In this document: positions 1 through 8,846 of the stretch, piece by piece
Numbering within the stretch: the first letter of the stretch is position 1
Layout of the letters: each line of letters starts with the position of its first letter
Position numbers and translations under genes: made by a program
Source of the DNA: Ciceribacter sp. L1K22
GTDB lineage: Bacteria > Pseudomonadota > Alphaproteobacteria > Rhizobiales > Rhizobiaceae
Direction: 5' to 3'
Assembly: GCF_017599385.1 (NCBI RefSeq)
Contig: NZ_JAGFPK010000001.1
Location: 2,648,030-2,712,029, forward strand
Length of the DNA stretch: 64,000 bases
Notes under the pieces: generated by a model
Told to the model about the DNA's origin: nothing
What the model saw: the letters and a program-made list of their open reading frames with translations, nothing else
Database searches by the model: none

Positions 1-371
1 TCATCGGCGCCCAGGGTTCGACGACCCACTCCAACTACGCCGAAAAGCACATGCCGGATTCCGAGCTGAAGCTTTACCCGACCGCTGACGAGTACAAGCT
101 CGACATCTCCAACGGCCGCGTCGATGCAGTCGTCGACGACGTCGTCGTTCTCTCCGAGTGGGTCAAGTCCGACGCCGGCAGCTGCTGCAAGATCCTGGCG
201 ACCCTTCCGGTCGACGTTGAAATCAACGGCGAAGGCGCCGGCATCGCCATCCGCAAGGGCGAAACCGAGCTGGCCGAAAAGTTCAATGCCGCCATCGACG
301 CGATCCGTGCCAACGGCAAGTACAAGGAAATCAACGACAAGTACTTCGATTTCGACGTCTACGGCGAATAA
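1..371 (+). CDS. Polar amino acid ABC transporter substrate-binding protein, C-terminal part
   Basis: This is the C-terminal end of a periplasmic solute-binding protein; the start lies before the window and the frame is open from base 3, giving about 122 visible residues. The segment ending in GKYKEINDKYFDFDVYGE is typical of the amino acid binding family (SBP_bac_3), whose members bind a polar amino acid in the periplasm and hand it to an inner-membrane permease pair. Two HisQ/HisM-type permease genes follow on the same strand after a hairpin, which supports the assignment. No ATPase gene is seen downstream, so it may lie upstream of the window. The ligand cannot be read from this fragment. 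Confidence 0.85.
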   Translation, partial: IGAQGSTTHSNYAEKHMPDSELKLYPTADEYKLDISNGRVDAVVDDVVVLSEWVKSDAGSCCKILATLPVDVEINGEGAGIAIRKGETELAEKFNAAIDAIRANGKYKEINDKYFDFDVYGE

Positions 372-396
372 GCGCCAGACGTTCTGTTGATACAAG

Positions 397-427
397 ACGG
401 CGGAAGGGTTGCCCTTCCGCCGTTTTT
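397..427 (+). terminator. Hairpin with T-run between binding protein and permease genes
   Basis: A perfect 12-bp stem (397-408 with 412-423) with a 3-base loop is followed by TTTTT at 423-427, which has the form of an intrinsic terminator. It sits 26 bases after the binding protein stop and about 60 bases before the permease start. In ABC importer operons such a hairpin often lets some transcription through and stabilises the upstream mRNA, giving more binding protein than permease. That role here is inference. Confidence 0.85.
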
Positions 428-485
428 GCTGGAAAAAGACCGGATAACAAGAAACGCGGCGCCTGCCGCGAGGGGATAGAAATTT

Positions 486-1289
486 ATGGGCGGAGCCCTT
501 TCCGCGATCGGGTCTTTCCTTGCATCCGCCGGACATCTGGTCGATCCGCTGTGCGGACCGGTGGGTGTGTTCACGCTGCTTGGTCCGTCGTCGATCCTGT
601 CCTGTGGGGCCGAAGGCTGGGGTGACGAGATCGCGTTCGGTTTTCGCGTCTCCCTCTCGCTTGCCATCGCCACCTTGCCGGTCGGCCTTGCCATCGGCTT
701 CTTCGTGGCCCTTGGCTCCCAGTCGGGCGAGCGCAGCCTGCGCACCGCCGCCGGCATCTACACCACCATTTTTCGCGGACTGCCGGAGCTCCTGACGCTC
801 TTCATCGTCTACTATGGCCTGCAGATCCTCATCCAGTCGACGCTGACAGCGCTCGGCATCGAGCAGCGCATCGAGATCAACGCCTTCTTCGCCGGCATGA
901 TCGCGCTCGCGGTGGTCTTTTCCTCCTACTGTTCTGAAGTCCTGCAATCGGCCTTCAAGGCCATTCCCAAGGGACAGTACGAAGCCGGTCACGCACTCGG
1001 TCTTTCCGGCGGCCGGACACTTCGTCTGATCGTCCTGCCGCAGTTGATCCGCATCGCCCTCCCCGGCCTCGTGAACCTCTGGATGAACCTGTTGAAGGAT
1101 ACCGCGCTCGTCTCGGTGGTCGGCCTTTCGGACATCATCCGCCAGACCGGCATTGCGGCGAAAGTGACCAAGGAAGCGTTTTTCTTCTACCTGATCGCCT
1201 GCGCCCTTTATCTCGCGCTTGCGGTAGTCTCCTCGATCGGCATCCGCTTCATCGACCGCTGGACCAAACGATCGGAGGCACCGCGATGA
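486..1289 (+). CDS. Amino acid ABC transporter permease (HisQ type)
   Basis: The 267-residue protein is an inner-membrane permease subunit of a polar amino acid importer. It has several hydrophobic segments and the EAA loop, seen as EAGHALGLSGGRTLRLIVLP around residues 161-180, which contacts the ATPase. FRGLPELL and KDTALVSVVGLSDI are characteristic of the His/Glu/Gln permease family (TIGR01726). A purine-rich GAGGGG precedes the ATG. It overlaps the next permease gene by 4 bases (ATGA), so the two are translationally coupled and probably form a heterodimer. The N-terminus is somewhat longer than usual, with a Cys-containing stretch before the first conserved membrane segment. Substrate is unknown. 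Confidence 0.9.
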   Translation: MGGALSAIGSFLASAGHLVDPLCGPVGVFTLLGPSSILSCGAEGWGDEIAFGFRVSLSLAIATLPVGLAIGFFVALGSQSGERSLRTAAGIYTTIFRGLPELLTLFIVYYGLQILIQSTLTALGIEQRIEINAFFAGMIALAVVFSSYCSEVLQSAFKAIPKGQYEAGHALGLSGGRTLRLIVLPQLIRIALPGLVNLWMNLLKDTALVSVVGLSDIIRQTGIAAKVTKEAFFFYLIACALYLALAVVSSIGIRFIDRWTKRSEAPR

Positions 1290-2116
1290 GCGTCGCCGAA
1301 CACATGATCGACCCGCGCCCGGCGCCGCCGCCGGCTCCCAAGCCGTTGACCGCCGGCCGCATCATTGGCACCGGCATGATGGCGCTCTGGCTGCTGCTGG
1401 CCGCGAGCCTCCTTGCGATGATCGTCACAGGTTGGGACACGGATAAATTCGTCCGCTACGGCCCCCGCTATCTCGAAGGCCTGTGGGTCACGGTATCGCT
1501 GGTGACGGTGTCGGTGGCACTCGGCGCCCTGCTCTCCGTCCCGCTCGTCTTCGCCCGCATGTCGAAGAATTCCGTGCTGAACGCCATCGGTTTCGGTTAC
1601 GTCTATGTGTTCCGCGGCACGCCCCTGCTCGCCCAGCTCTTCCTGATCTACTACGGCCTCGGCAGCTTCCGTGGCTTCTTCGAGAGCATCGGCCTGTGGT
1701 GGTTCTTCCGCGAGGCCTGGTATTGCGGCCTGCTGGCGCTGACGCTGAACACCGCCGCCTACCAGGCGGAAATCCTTCGCGGCGCGATCCAGAGCGTGCC
1801 GAAGGGTCAGCATGAAGGCGCCGCGAGCTTGGGCCTGCCGAAACTCGTCACCTTCTGGAAGATCGTCCTGCCGCAAGCCCTCATCGTCGCGCTTCGACCC
1901 TACGGCAACGAAATCATCCTGCTGATCAAGGGCTCGGCCGTCGTCTCCATCGTCACGGTCTTCGACCTGATGGGCCAGACGCGCTACGCCTTTTCGCGTA
2001 CTTTCGACTATCAGGCCTATCTCTGGGCGGCGATTTTCTACCTCGCGATCGTCGAGACCATGCGGCATGCCTGGGCGGCGATAGAGCGACGCCTGACGCG
2101 CCACCTCGTCCGGTAA
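1286..2116 (+). CDS. Amino acid ABC transporter permease (HisM type)
   Basis: This 276-residue inner-membrane permease is the second subunit of the same importer. It shows the family signature FRGTPLLAQLFLIYYGL, the EAA loop QHEGAASLGLPKLVTFWKIV and the downstream IKGSAVVSIVTVFDLMGQ. About 40 N-terminal residues are Pro/Ala-rich and precede the first membrane segment. The ATG overlaps the stop of the upstream permease. No gene follows on this strand for 160 bases and no ATPase is found there, so the unit ends here. The substrate is a polar amino acid by family; which one cannot be told. Confidence 0.9.
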   Translation: MSVAEHMIDPRPAPPPAPKPLTAGRIIGTGMMALWLLLAASLLAMIVTGWDTDKFVRYGPRYLEGLWVTVSLVTVSVALGALLSVPLVFARMSKNSVLNAIGFGYVYVFRGTPLLAQLFLIYYGLGSFRGFFESIGLWWFFREAWYCGLLALTLNTAAYQAEILRGAIQSVPKGQHEGAASLGLPKLVTFWKIVLPQALIVALRPYGNEIILLIKGSAVVSIVTVFDLMGQTRYAFSRTFDYQAYLWAAIFYLAIVETMRHAWAAIERRLTRHLVR

Positions 2117-2280
2117 GCGCTTGTCAGCACTCTCACCGATTGGCTGCTAACAATCTGAAAGAAAAAGAGAAAATCTCTTTTGACGACGATCCGTTAAGCT
2201 TCGGTTAAGCATCCCTTGTTTCCATTGAGGAAGCTCCCGGGCGGAGCACAAAAAAATGGGAACAGCTTGACGAGGCGGAC

Positions 2281-2547
2281 ATGAACGCAGACATGGACAT
2301 GATGTTGAAGGGCTATGGCCTGACGACGGCGCAGATCCTCTACCGCATGCCGGACCACCCGGCTCTTCTGCAAACCTATCTCTGGCAGCACTACGACCTG
2401 GCGCCGGACTTCCCCGAAATGAAAAGCTTCCTCAAATTCTGGCAGGAAAAGCTCGACGGCCCTCTGCACTCGGTGCGCTACGTGCACCGCAAGCTGATCG
2501 GCGCCAGCGAATGGAGACATCTGAACGGCGAATTCATTCTGCACTGA
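2281..2547 (+). CDS. usg: Usg family protein
   Basis: An 88-residue soluble protein of the Usg family, conserved in alphaproteobacteria and first named as an ORF next to a trpF gene. The family is recognised by GYGLTTAQILYRMPDHP, LLQTYLWQHYDLAPDFP and the C-terminal VRYVHRKLIGASEWR. Length matches the family. Its biochemical role is not established. It is convergent with the DUF2270 gene, with only 6 bases between the stops, and no trp gene lies nearby. The upstream 164 bases contain an A/G-rich stretch but no recognised element. Confidence 0.85.
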   Translation: MNADMDMMLKGYGLTTAQILYRMPDHPALLQTYLWQHYDLAPDFPEMKSFLKFWQEKLDGPLHSVRYVHRKLIGASEWRHLNGEFILH

Positions 2548-2553
2548 CCTCGC

Positions 2554-3276
2554 TCAGACATGCACCTCGCCATAGGCGAACTCGCCGTTGTCAGGCTCGC
2601 GCCGGACGGCGAAATAGAGGATTGCGAGGTGCACCAGACCGACCGTCATGAGCACCGACCAACCGGGCAGCGGGCCAAGGCTGGCATTCTGCACCAGATG
2701 TCCCCACGACCAGACCAGATCGGTCGCCGGCTGGTTGGGCAGAAGCTTGGGTGTCGAAATCTTGAGGCTCCAGGCGAGCAGCAGGATCAGGTACATCCAG
2801 CCGTAGTTCCGGCGGATGCGGCGCGCCACGGCCTGACGCCGGGTCATCAGAAAGGCCGGCGACCGTAGGCTGTTGGCAATCGCCCCCGCCCAATCGGCAT
2901 TGAGTTCGGCCTGTGGCAACAGGGCCTGCGCGAAATAGTGTCGCTCCAGCTGCCGCACCCGCGCCCTGTAAACGTCGAAGAACCGATAGCGCCGGGCCTC
3001 GATCATCAGGAACACGGAGATGATCAGCATCGCGAACAGCACGACGCCGTGGTGAGAGGTTGGCGTCGACAGCGACACCGACAGCAGTCCGGCGACCACC
3101 GTCATGGCCCAGTTCGACGTGCGGTCGATGCGGTCGCGCCAACTCGTCATCCGGCCGAGTTCCCCGCGATAGTAGTGGATGATCATGTTGGCCTTCTCGC
3201 CGGACGACGACGGAAGCCTTGGCGCCGTCGGCCCCGGTCGCTCCGTCTTCTCGAAAATGGTCTCCTGCGTATCCAT
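2554..3276 (-). CDS. DUF2270 integral membrane protein
   Basis: A 240-residue predicted inner-membrane protein of the DUF2270 family. The family block NMIIHYYRGELGRMTSWRDR is followed by two hydrophobic segments, a basic cytoplasmic stretch and two further membrane segments near the C-terminus. The frame extends upstream, but ATG 3276 is chosen because GGAG lies about 7 bases before it and conservation begins after it. The gene is divergent from the methyltransferase gene at 3399. No function is known for the family. Confidence 0.85.
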   Translation of the reverse strand: MDTQETIFEKTERPGPTAPRLPSSSGEKANMIIHYYRGELGRMTSWRDRIDRTSNWAMTVVAGLLSVSLSTPTSHHGVVLFAMLIISVFLMIEARRYRFFDVYRARVRQLERHYFAQALLPQAELNADWAGAIANSLRSPAFLMTRRQAVARRIRRNYGWMYLILLLAWSLKISTPKLLPNQPATDLVWSWGHLVQNASLGPLPGWSVLMTVGLVHLAILYFAVRREPDNGEFAYGEVHV

Positions 3277-3398
3277 CGCTCGCTCCGTTCGTTCAAAGGA
3301 GAACGGAGAAATGGAAATTCCGGTTCCACCCCGCTTTGCATTGCCAAAGCGGCGGCGAAGCTTTAGAGCCCGCCTCAAACGACCTTCAGGAGACGACA

Positions 3399-4202
3399 AT
3401 GGCCAAGATCGACGAGGAAGCCCTGGCGGAGGCCTATAACCGCGCCCTGGCGCACGAGAAGGCCGGAGAGGTCGACGCCGCGGTCAAGGCCTATGAGGAA
3501 TGCCTCGCGCTCGATCCCGATGATCACGGCGGCGCATCGGTGCGCATCGCCGCACTCGGTCGTGGCGAAGCGCCGCCGAAGGCGCCTGACGCCTATGTCG
3601 AGACCCTGTTCGACCAGCACGCCGCCGCCTTCGAGGATATCCTGGTGGAGCAGCTCGGCTATGCCGTTCCCATGCTCGTGCGCCAGCGCCTCCAGGAACT
3701 GAAGCTTGGGCCCTTCAAGCGTATGCTCGATCTCGGCTGCGGCACCGGCCTGACCGGTGGCGCGCTCCGCGACATGGTCGAGGACATCACCGGCATCGAC
3801 ATCTCGGAAAACATGGTCGAGCTTGCCCACGAAAAGGACCTGTACGAGACCCTCTACGTGGCGGAGGTCGAGGACTACCTCGAAGACAATGACGAGGACG
3901 CGTTCGACCTCGTCACCGCCACGGATGTGCTGCCCTATCTCGGCGCGCTGGAACCGCTGTTCTTCGGTGCCGCCGAAAACATGGAACAGGGCGGCATCTT
4001 CGTCTTCTCGTCGGAAACGCTGCCATCCGGAACCGGCACCTATGCCGTCGGCCCGCATCAGCGCTTCCTGCATTCCGAGGCCTATATCCGCGACCGCCTG
4101 GCGGCGACCGGTTTCGAGCTTCTGGAAGTCACCGAGATCAATGTGCGCATGCAGGACGGCGAGCCGAGCCCCGGCCATCTGGTGATCGCGCGACTGGCGT
4201 GA
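3399..4202 (+). CDS. TPR-containing class I SAM-dependent methyltransferase
   Basis: A 267-residue protein with a short N-terminal TPR-like pair (residues 5-40, including AVKAYEECLALDPDD) followed by a methyltransferase fold. SAM-binding motif I is seen as LDLGCGTGLTG near residue 110 and the acidic post-motif as ITGIDISENMVELA. A highly acidic segment (DYLEDNDEDAFD) precedes motif IV. The start at 3399 has AGGAGA upstream and begins the TPR homology. The methyl acceptor is not known. Related rhizobial proteins are annotated simply as methyltransferases. Confidence 0.85.
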   Translation: MAKIDEEALAEAYNRALAHEKAGEVDAAVKAYEECLALDPDDHGGASVRIAALGRGEAPPKAPDAYVETLFDQHAAAFEDILVEQLGYAVPMLVRQRLQELKLGPFKRMLDLGCGTGLTGGALRDMVEDITGIDISENMVELAHEKDLYETLYVAEVEDYLEDNDEDAFDLVTATDVLPYLGALEPLFFGAAENMEQGGIFVFSSETLPSGTGTYAVGPHQRFLHSEAYIRDRLAATGFELLEVTEINVRMQDGEPSPGHLVIARLA

Positions 4203-4314
4203 GCCAATCCAGCCACGCAGCCTGCCATCGCATCGGCGACCCTGACAGCCCCTTTCGTCGGGCGCCCACATGCTTTAATCGTTCGGCCAACAAGGCAAGA
4301 CAGGAGTTTAAGGC

Positions 4315-5187
4315 ATGGCGAAGGTAGCGTTCATCGGTTTGGGCGTCATGGGGTATCCGATGGCGGGACACCTGAAGGTGAAAGGCGGCCACGACGTCAC
4401 GGTCTACAATCGCACGACCGCAAAGGCCGATGCCTGGGTGAAACAGTACGGCGGCACATCGGCCGAGACGCCGGCAAAGGCTGCCGAGGGCGCTGATTTC
4501 GTCTTCACCTGCGTTGGCAATGACGACGACCTGCGGTCCGTTACCCTCGCCGACCAGGGCGTCATCGGCGCGATGAAATCAGGCGCCGTCCTGATCGACA
4601 ATACCACCGCCTCCGCAGAGATCGCCCGAGAGCTGGAAGCAGCGGCGAAAACACGCGGCTGCGGCTTCGTCGACGCGCCCGTCTCCGGCGGACAGGCCGG
4701 CGCTGAGAACGGCGTGCTCACGGTCATGTGCGGCGGCGATGAAGCGACCTTCGAACAGGCGCGGCCGGTCATCGACGCCTATGCCCGCATGGTCGGCCTG
4801 ATGGGTCCGGCCGGCTGCGGCCAGCTCGCCAAGATGATGAACCAGATCTGCATCGCCGGCCTCGTCCAGGGGCTGGCCGAGTCGATCCACTTCGGCAAGA
4901 AAGCCGGTCTCGATATCGAGAAGGTGGTCGAAGTCATCTCCAAGGGAGCCGCCGGCTCCTGGCAGATGGAAAACCGCCACAAGACCATGAACGCCGGCAA
5001 GTACGACTTCGGCTTCGCCGTCGACTGGATGCGCAAGGACCTCGACATCGTGCTGTCGGAGGCCCGTCGCAATGGCGCCAATCTGCCGGTGACGGCGCTG
5101 GTCGACCAGTTCTATGGCGAAGTTCAAAAGCTCGGCGGCAAGCGCTGGGATACGTCCTCGCTTCTCGCGAGGCTGGAATCCAAGTGA
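4315..5187 (+). CDS. NAD(P)-dependent beta-hydroxyacid dehydrogenase (3-hydroxyisobutyrate dehydrogenase family)
   Basis: A 290-residue oxidoreductase of the 3-hydroxyisobutyrate / tartronate semialdehyde reductase family. The N-terminal Rossmann motif is FIGLGVMGYPMAGHL, the substrate-binding block is DAPVSGGQAGAENG and the catalytic Lys lies in GCGQLAKMMNQ, close to residue 170. Members reduce or oxidise short beta-hydroxyacids using NAD(H) or NADP(H); the exact substrate cannot be deduced. The start has AGGAG upstream. It overlaps the AlkD-like gene by 4 bases (GTGA), so the two are likely co-transcribed although no functional link is obvious. Confidence 0.88.
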   Translation: MAKVAFIGLGVMGYPMAGHLKVKGGHDVTVYNRTTAKADAWVKQYGGTSAETPAKAAEGADFVFTCVGNDDDLRSVTLADQGVIGAMKSGAVLIDNTTASAEIARELEAAAKTRGCGFVDAPVSGGQAGAENGVLTVMCGGDEATFEQARPVIDAYARMVGLMGPAGCGQLAKMMNQICIAGLVQGLAESIHFGKKAGLDIEKVVEVISKGAAGSWQMENRHKTMNAGKYDFGFAVDWMRKDLDIVLSEARRNGANLPVTALVDQFYGEVQKLGGKRWDTSSLLARLESK

Positions 5188-5873
5188 TCGGCCCGTCCTC
5201 CTCCGCCGAGGACATCATCGCGCATCTGCGAACGATGCGGTCCGATGAAAATATCGCCGGCATGGCCCGCTATGGCATCGTCACCGAAGATGCGCTGGGG
5301 ATCGGCAATCCGGCCATCCAGAAAATCGCAAAGGCGATCGGCAGCAATCAGGCGCGGGCGTCCGCGCTCTGGGAAAGCGGCATCCGCGAGGCGCGGCTGC
5401 TGGCGATATGGACATTCGATCCCGCGCAGTTGTCGCGGGACGACATCCGGCGCCTTGCGGCCGATTTCAACTCCTGGGAAATCGTCGATGCCGCCTCCGA
5501 TCTTCTGACCGAGACGCCCTTCTGGCGCGAACTTGTCGAAGAATTTGCGAAAGACGAGCGAGAGTTCGTGCGGCGCACGGCATTTGCCATGCTTGCCGGT
5601 GCGACGGTGCACAACAAGAAGGAGCCGGACGAGACCTTCATCGCCTGGCTGGCGCTGATCGAGCGATACGCTGTCGATCCCCGCAATTTCGTGAAGAAGG
5701 CTGTCAACTGGGCACTGCGCAACATCGGCAAGCGCAGCCGCAAATGCCACGACCACACGCTGCCGCTGGCCGAAAGGCTTGCGGAAAGCGGCGATCCCTC
5801 AGCCCGCTGGATTGGCAAGGATGCCCAGAGGGAACTGCGCGACCCGAAGCGCATCGCCAAACTGAAGAGCTGA
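5184..5873 (+). CDS. DNA alkylation repair protein (AlkD-like)
   Basis: A 229-residue all-helical HEAT-repeat-like protein of the DNA alkylation repair family, whose characterised members are glycosylases that release bulky or positively charged alkylated purines without base flipping. Typical family segments are ARLLAIWTFDP, NSWEIVDAASDLL, EFVRRTAFAMLAG and NFVKKAVNWALRNIGKRS. Translation starts at a GTG that overlaps the stop of the upstream dehydrogenase gene. Glycosylase activity is inferred from family only. Confidence 0.85.
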   Translation: MIGPSSSAEDIIAHLRTMRSDENIAGMARYGIVTEDALGIGNPAIQKIAKAIGSNQARASALWESGIREARLLAIWTFDPAQLSRDDIRRLAADFNSWEIVDAASDLLTETPFWRELVEEFAKDEREFVRRTAFAMLAGATVHNKKEPDETFIAWLALIERYAVDPRNFVKKAVNWALRNIGKRSRKCHDHTLPLAERLAESGDPSARWIGKDAQRELRDPKRIAKLKS

Positions 5874-5883
5874 GGCGGTCGGC

Positions 5884-6372
5884 CTATTCCTCGCCGGACT
5901 TCTGGTTGTCGATCACCATGTAGTCGAGCGGCAGCTCGGTCGTGTACTTGATCTGCTCCATGGCAAACGCCGAGGAGACGTCGCGGATTTCGATCTTGGC
6001 GATCATCCGCTTGTAGAAGGCGTCGTAGGCGGCGATGTCTGGCACGACGACGCGCAGCAGATAGTCGACGTCGCCGCTCATGCGGTAGAATTCGACCACC
6101 TCCGGAAATTCGGCGATAACTTCGGAGAAGCGCTTCAGCCATTCGATCGAATGCGTATTGGTGCGGATCGACACGAAGACAGTCACCTTGGTGTTGACCT
6201 TGGCCGGATCGAGCAGCGCCACGCGCCGGCGGATCACACCGTCCTCTTCCATCTTCTGGATACGGCGCCAGCACGGCGTCGTCGACAGTCCAACCTTCTT
6301 GGCGAGGTCGGCGACGGCGAGCGTCGAATCTTCCTGGAGGATACGCAGAATCTTTCGGTCTAGTCGGTCCAT
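5884..6372 (-). CDS. Lrp/AsnC family transcriptional regulator
   Basis: A 162-residue regulator with the family layout: N-terminal winged HTH (LDRKILRILQEDSTLAVADL, then VGLSTTPCWRRIQKMEEDGV) and a C-terminal ligand-binding RAM domain (residues 65-150) containing VEFYRMSGDVDYLLRVVVPD. The family senses amino acids and often controls amino acid transport or degradation. It stands alone, convergent with the AlkD-like gene and followed upstream on the same strand by the uracil-DNA glycosylase gene. A weak dyad GTCTT-N8-AAGAC at 6396-6413 lies just upstream of its start and could be an autoregulatory site. Confidence 0.9.
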   Translation of the reverse strand: MDRLDRKILRILQEDSTLAVADLAKKVGLSTTPCWRRIQKMEEDGVIRRRVALLDPAKVNTKVTVFVSIRTNTHSIEWLKRFSEVIAEFPEVVEFYRMSGDVDYLLRVVVPDIAAYDAFYKRMIAKIEIRDVSSAFAMEQIKYTTELPLDYMVIDNQKSGEE

Positions 6373-6434
6373 TGCATGCCTTTCACGTTCCCTCCGTCTT
6401 ATAGAACGAAGACATTAAAACAAACTCTATCTTT

Positions 6435-7061
6435 CTAGGCGATCATTCGCTCCACCTCTTTCCGCAGCACCGGCAACACCTCTGCCTCGAACCACGGATT
6501 TCTCTTCAGCCAGCCGGTATTGCGCCAGCTTGGATGCGGCAGAGGCAGCACGCGCGGAAAGATGTCGTTGGCGAAGAACATGGCCCGCCAGTTCTTCACG
6601 GTGTCGGTCATCGTCTTCTGCCGGTGGTCGCGCATGTGCCAGGCCTGCGCATACTGGCCGATGACCAGAATAAGCTCGATCTGCGGCATCGACGCCATCA
6701 CCGTTGCCCGCCACAGCGGCGCGCACTCCCGCCGCGGCGGCAGATCGTGCCCCTCGGCGTCATATCCCGGAAAACAGAAGCCCATCGGGACGATGGCAAA
6801 GCGATCGCGATCGTAGAAGGTCTCCCGGTCCACCCCCAACCAATCCCGCAGCCGGTCGCCGGAGGCGTCGTTGAAGGTCAGTCCGCTCTGATGCGCCTTC
6901 ATGCCGGGCGCCTGGCTCGCGATTAGCACCCTTGCCGTTGCGGAAATCACGGGTACGGGCCGCGGCTCGTGCGGCATACGGCGCTCCGGTCCGCCATCTG
7001 GCGCATCGCGGCATTTCCGGCAGCCGGCGATTGCCAGCCTCAGCTCATCGAGGTCGTGCAT
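6435..7061 (-). CDS. Uracil-DNA glycosylase family protein
   Basis: About 208 residues from the chosen start, of the single-domain uracil-DNA glycosylase superfamily. Visible signatures are IASQAPGMKAHQSGLTFND near the N-terminus (water-activating motif region) and LPHPSWRNTGWLKRNPWF near the C-terminus (DNA-intercalation motif). Two cysteines in CRKCRD precede the core but a full four-Cys iron-sulfur cluster is not evident. The frame is open up to 7145; ATG 7061 (MHDLDELRL) is preferred because family similarity begins there, but an upstream start is possible. It is divergent from the histidine kinase gene. Confidence 0.8.
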   Translation of the reverse strand: MHDLDELRLAIAGCRKCRDAPDGGPERRMPHEPRPVPVISATARVLIASQAPGMKAHQSGLTFNDASGDRLRDWLGVDRETFYDRDRFAIVPMGFCFPGYDAEGHDLPPRRECAPLWRATVMASMPQIELILVIGQYAQAWHMRDHRQKTMTDTVKNWRAMFFANDIFPRVLPLPHPSWRNTGWLKRNPWFEAEVLPVLRKEVERMIA

Positions 7062-7218
7062 GTGTTCTCCATCGACGCCATTCTCCCAGTCGTCCCGGCG
7101 AAATCCTGAACGGCGGGGCGATCCGTTGAGTTTCATGGCAAACAAATCCTTTAGCGAAGCATCTTCTTAAGAAATCGCCTCTAGTCTGTCGTGAGTTTGG
7201 TGAAATCGTCAGATCGTC

Positions 7219-8754
7219 ATGAGTACAGACGCAAGTTCCTCGACCGACAAGAACATCGTCGACCTGACGCGCAAGCACCGCGACAAGGCGGTGGCGAAAG
7301 CCGTCCGCACTACGCGCGAGCGGCTGCAGTCCGGCAACAATGCCACCGGTGCGTTTGCTCCCGAAATGCTCAGGATGTATCTCTCGTCGAGCCTTCAGGG
7401 TGCTGCGATCATGCCGGTTCTGGTGATGCTCGTCGGCGGTGTCGGCGCCTATCTCGACCTCCGGCCGGAACTCTATCTCTGGGCACTTCTGACGCTCTCT
7501 GTCCACGCCCTCAATATCGTGCTGGCCCGGAAGGCGATCAAGAGCGAGATCACCCAGACCACTGTCGGCAAATGGCGTACCGCCTTGCTCGTCGGCCAGG
7601 TCGCGATGGGATCGTGCTGGGCTGTGTTCGCCTGGCAGGATTGTTCAGCCTGCGACGGCAATACATACATCCTCTACAAGGGCGCGGTCCTTCTCATCGT
7701 CCTGTCGATCACGGCCATGGCCAACATGCTGTTGCGACAGGCGGTACTCGTCGGCTTCTTGCCGACTGTCCTTGTCCTCAGCCTCATCGCCGGCACCACC
7801 CGCCAGCCACTCGATATCGGCCTTACCGCGATGTTCACCACGGCCATGGTGTTCTTCGTCTACGTGACCGACCGGCTCTACCAGAACAGCCTCAGGCTCA
7901 TGTCCTTCCAGACAGAAAAGGATGACCTGATCGCGGAGCTGGAGGTCGCGAATTCCATGTCGGACGAGGCACGTCGCCGGGCCGAGGAGGCCAACCTCGC
8001 CAAGTCGCGCTTCCTCGCCTCGATGTCGCACGAGCTTCGCACCCCGCTCAACGCGATCCTGGGCTTTTCCGAGGTGATGGCGACCGAAGTCCTCGGCCCC
8101 CTCAACAATCCGCTCTACAAGGAATATGCTGGCGACATCCATCGCTCCGGCCAGCACCTTTTGAACCTCATCAACGAAATCCTCGACCTCTCCCGCATCG
8201 AGGCGGGCAAATACGAGCTGAATGAGGAAGCGATCTCGCTGCTCGAGCTCGCCGACGACTGCATCGGCATGGTGCAACTGCGCGCGCGGGCCAAGAACAT
8301 CTCGATCACGCCGCACCTCGAACAGCAGCTGCCGCAGGTCTGGGCCGACGAAAAGGGCATGCGGCAGGTGATCCTCAACCTGCTTTCCAATGCCGTGAAA
8401 TTCACACCGCAGGGTGGCGAGATTTCCGTGAAGGTCGGCTGGACGGCCGGCGGCGGGCAATACGTTTCCATCCGCGACAACGGTCCGGGCATTCCGGAAA
8501 AGGAAATCCCGGTGGTGCTCTCGGCTTTCGGCCAGGGATCTATAGCCATCAAGAGCGCCGAACAGGGTACGGGCCTCGGCCTGCCGATCGTCCAGGCCAT
8601 CCTCGCCAAGCATGGCGGCGACTTCAAGCTGAAATCCAAGCTGCGCGAAGGGACCGAGGTCATCGCCATCATGCCCGCGAGCCGCGTTCTTCAGAGCCTG
8701 CCGGCCGTTGCCGAAACCCAGGCGATCGAGCCCCGCAAGCGCCAGTTCGCCTAA
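7219..8754 (+). CDS. Membrane sensor histidine kinase (PdhS-like kinase core)
   Basis: A 511-residue kinase. Residues 55-220 contain about six hydrophobic segments, followed by a coiled-coil linker and the HisKA dimerisation domain with H-box SMSHELRTPLNAILGFSEVM (His271). The HATPase domain has the N-box NLLSNAVKF, G1 RDNGPGIP and G2 GTGLGLPI. The core, including AFGQGSIAIKSAEQGTGL, resembles the PdhS/DivJ group of alphaproteobacterial kinases that act on DivK or PleD, but this assignment is tentative. The gene is an orphan: no response regulator is adjacent. The sensed signal is unknown. Confidence 0.88.
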   Translation: MSTDASSSTDKNIVDLTRKHRDKAVAKAVRTTRERLQSGNNATGAFAPEMLRMYLSSSLQGAAIMPVLVMLVGGVGAYLDLRPELYLWALLTLSVHALNIVLARKAIKSEITQTTVGKWRTALLVGQVAMGSCWAVFAWQDCSACDGNTYILYKGAVLLIVLSITAMANMLLRQAVLVGFLPTVLVLSLIAGTTRQPLDIGLTAMFTTAMVFFVYVTDRLYQNSLRLMSFQTEKDDLIAELEVANSMSDEARRRAEEANLAKSRFLASMSHELRTPLNAILGFSEVMATEVLGPLNNPLYKEYAGDIHRSGQHLLNLINEILDLSRIEAGKYELNEEAISLLELADDCIGMVQLRARAKNISITPHLEQQLPQVWADEKGMRQVILNLLSNAVKFTPQGGEISVKVGWTAGGGQYVSIRDNGPGIPEKEIPVVLSAFGQGSIAIKSAEQGTGLGLPIVQAILAKHGGDFKLKSKLREGTEVIAIMPASRVLQSLPAVAETQAIEPRKRQFA

Positions 8755-8846
8755 CGTCGGGCCTGTTGCTTCAAGGCTTTCCGCCTTCTTCCAGCCGTCA
8801 CGATTCCGCGATAACGTCGGGCCGATCAACCGCCGTTCCGGAGCAA

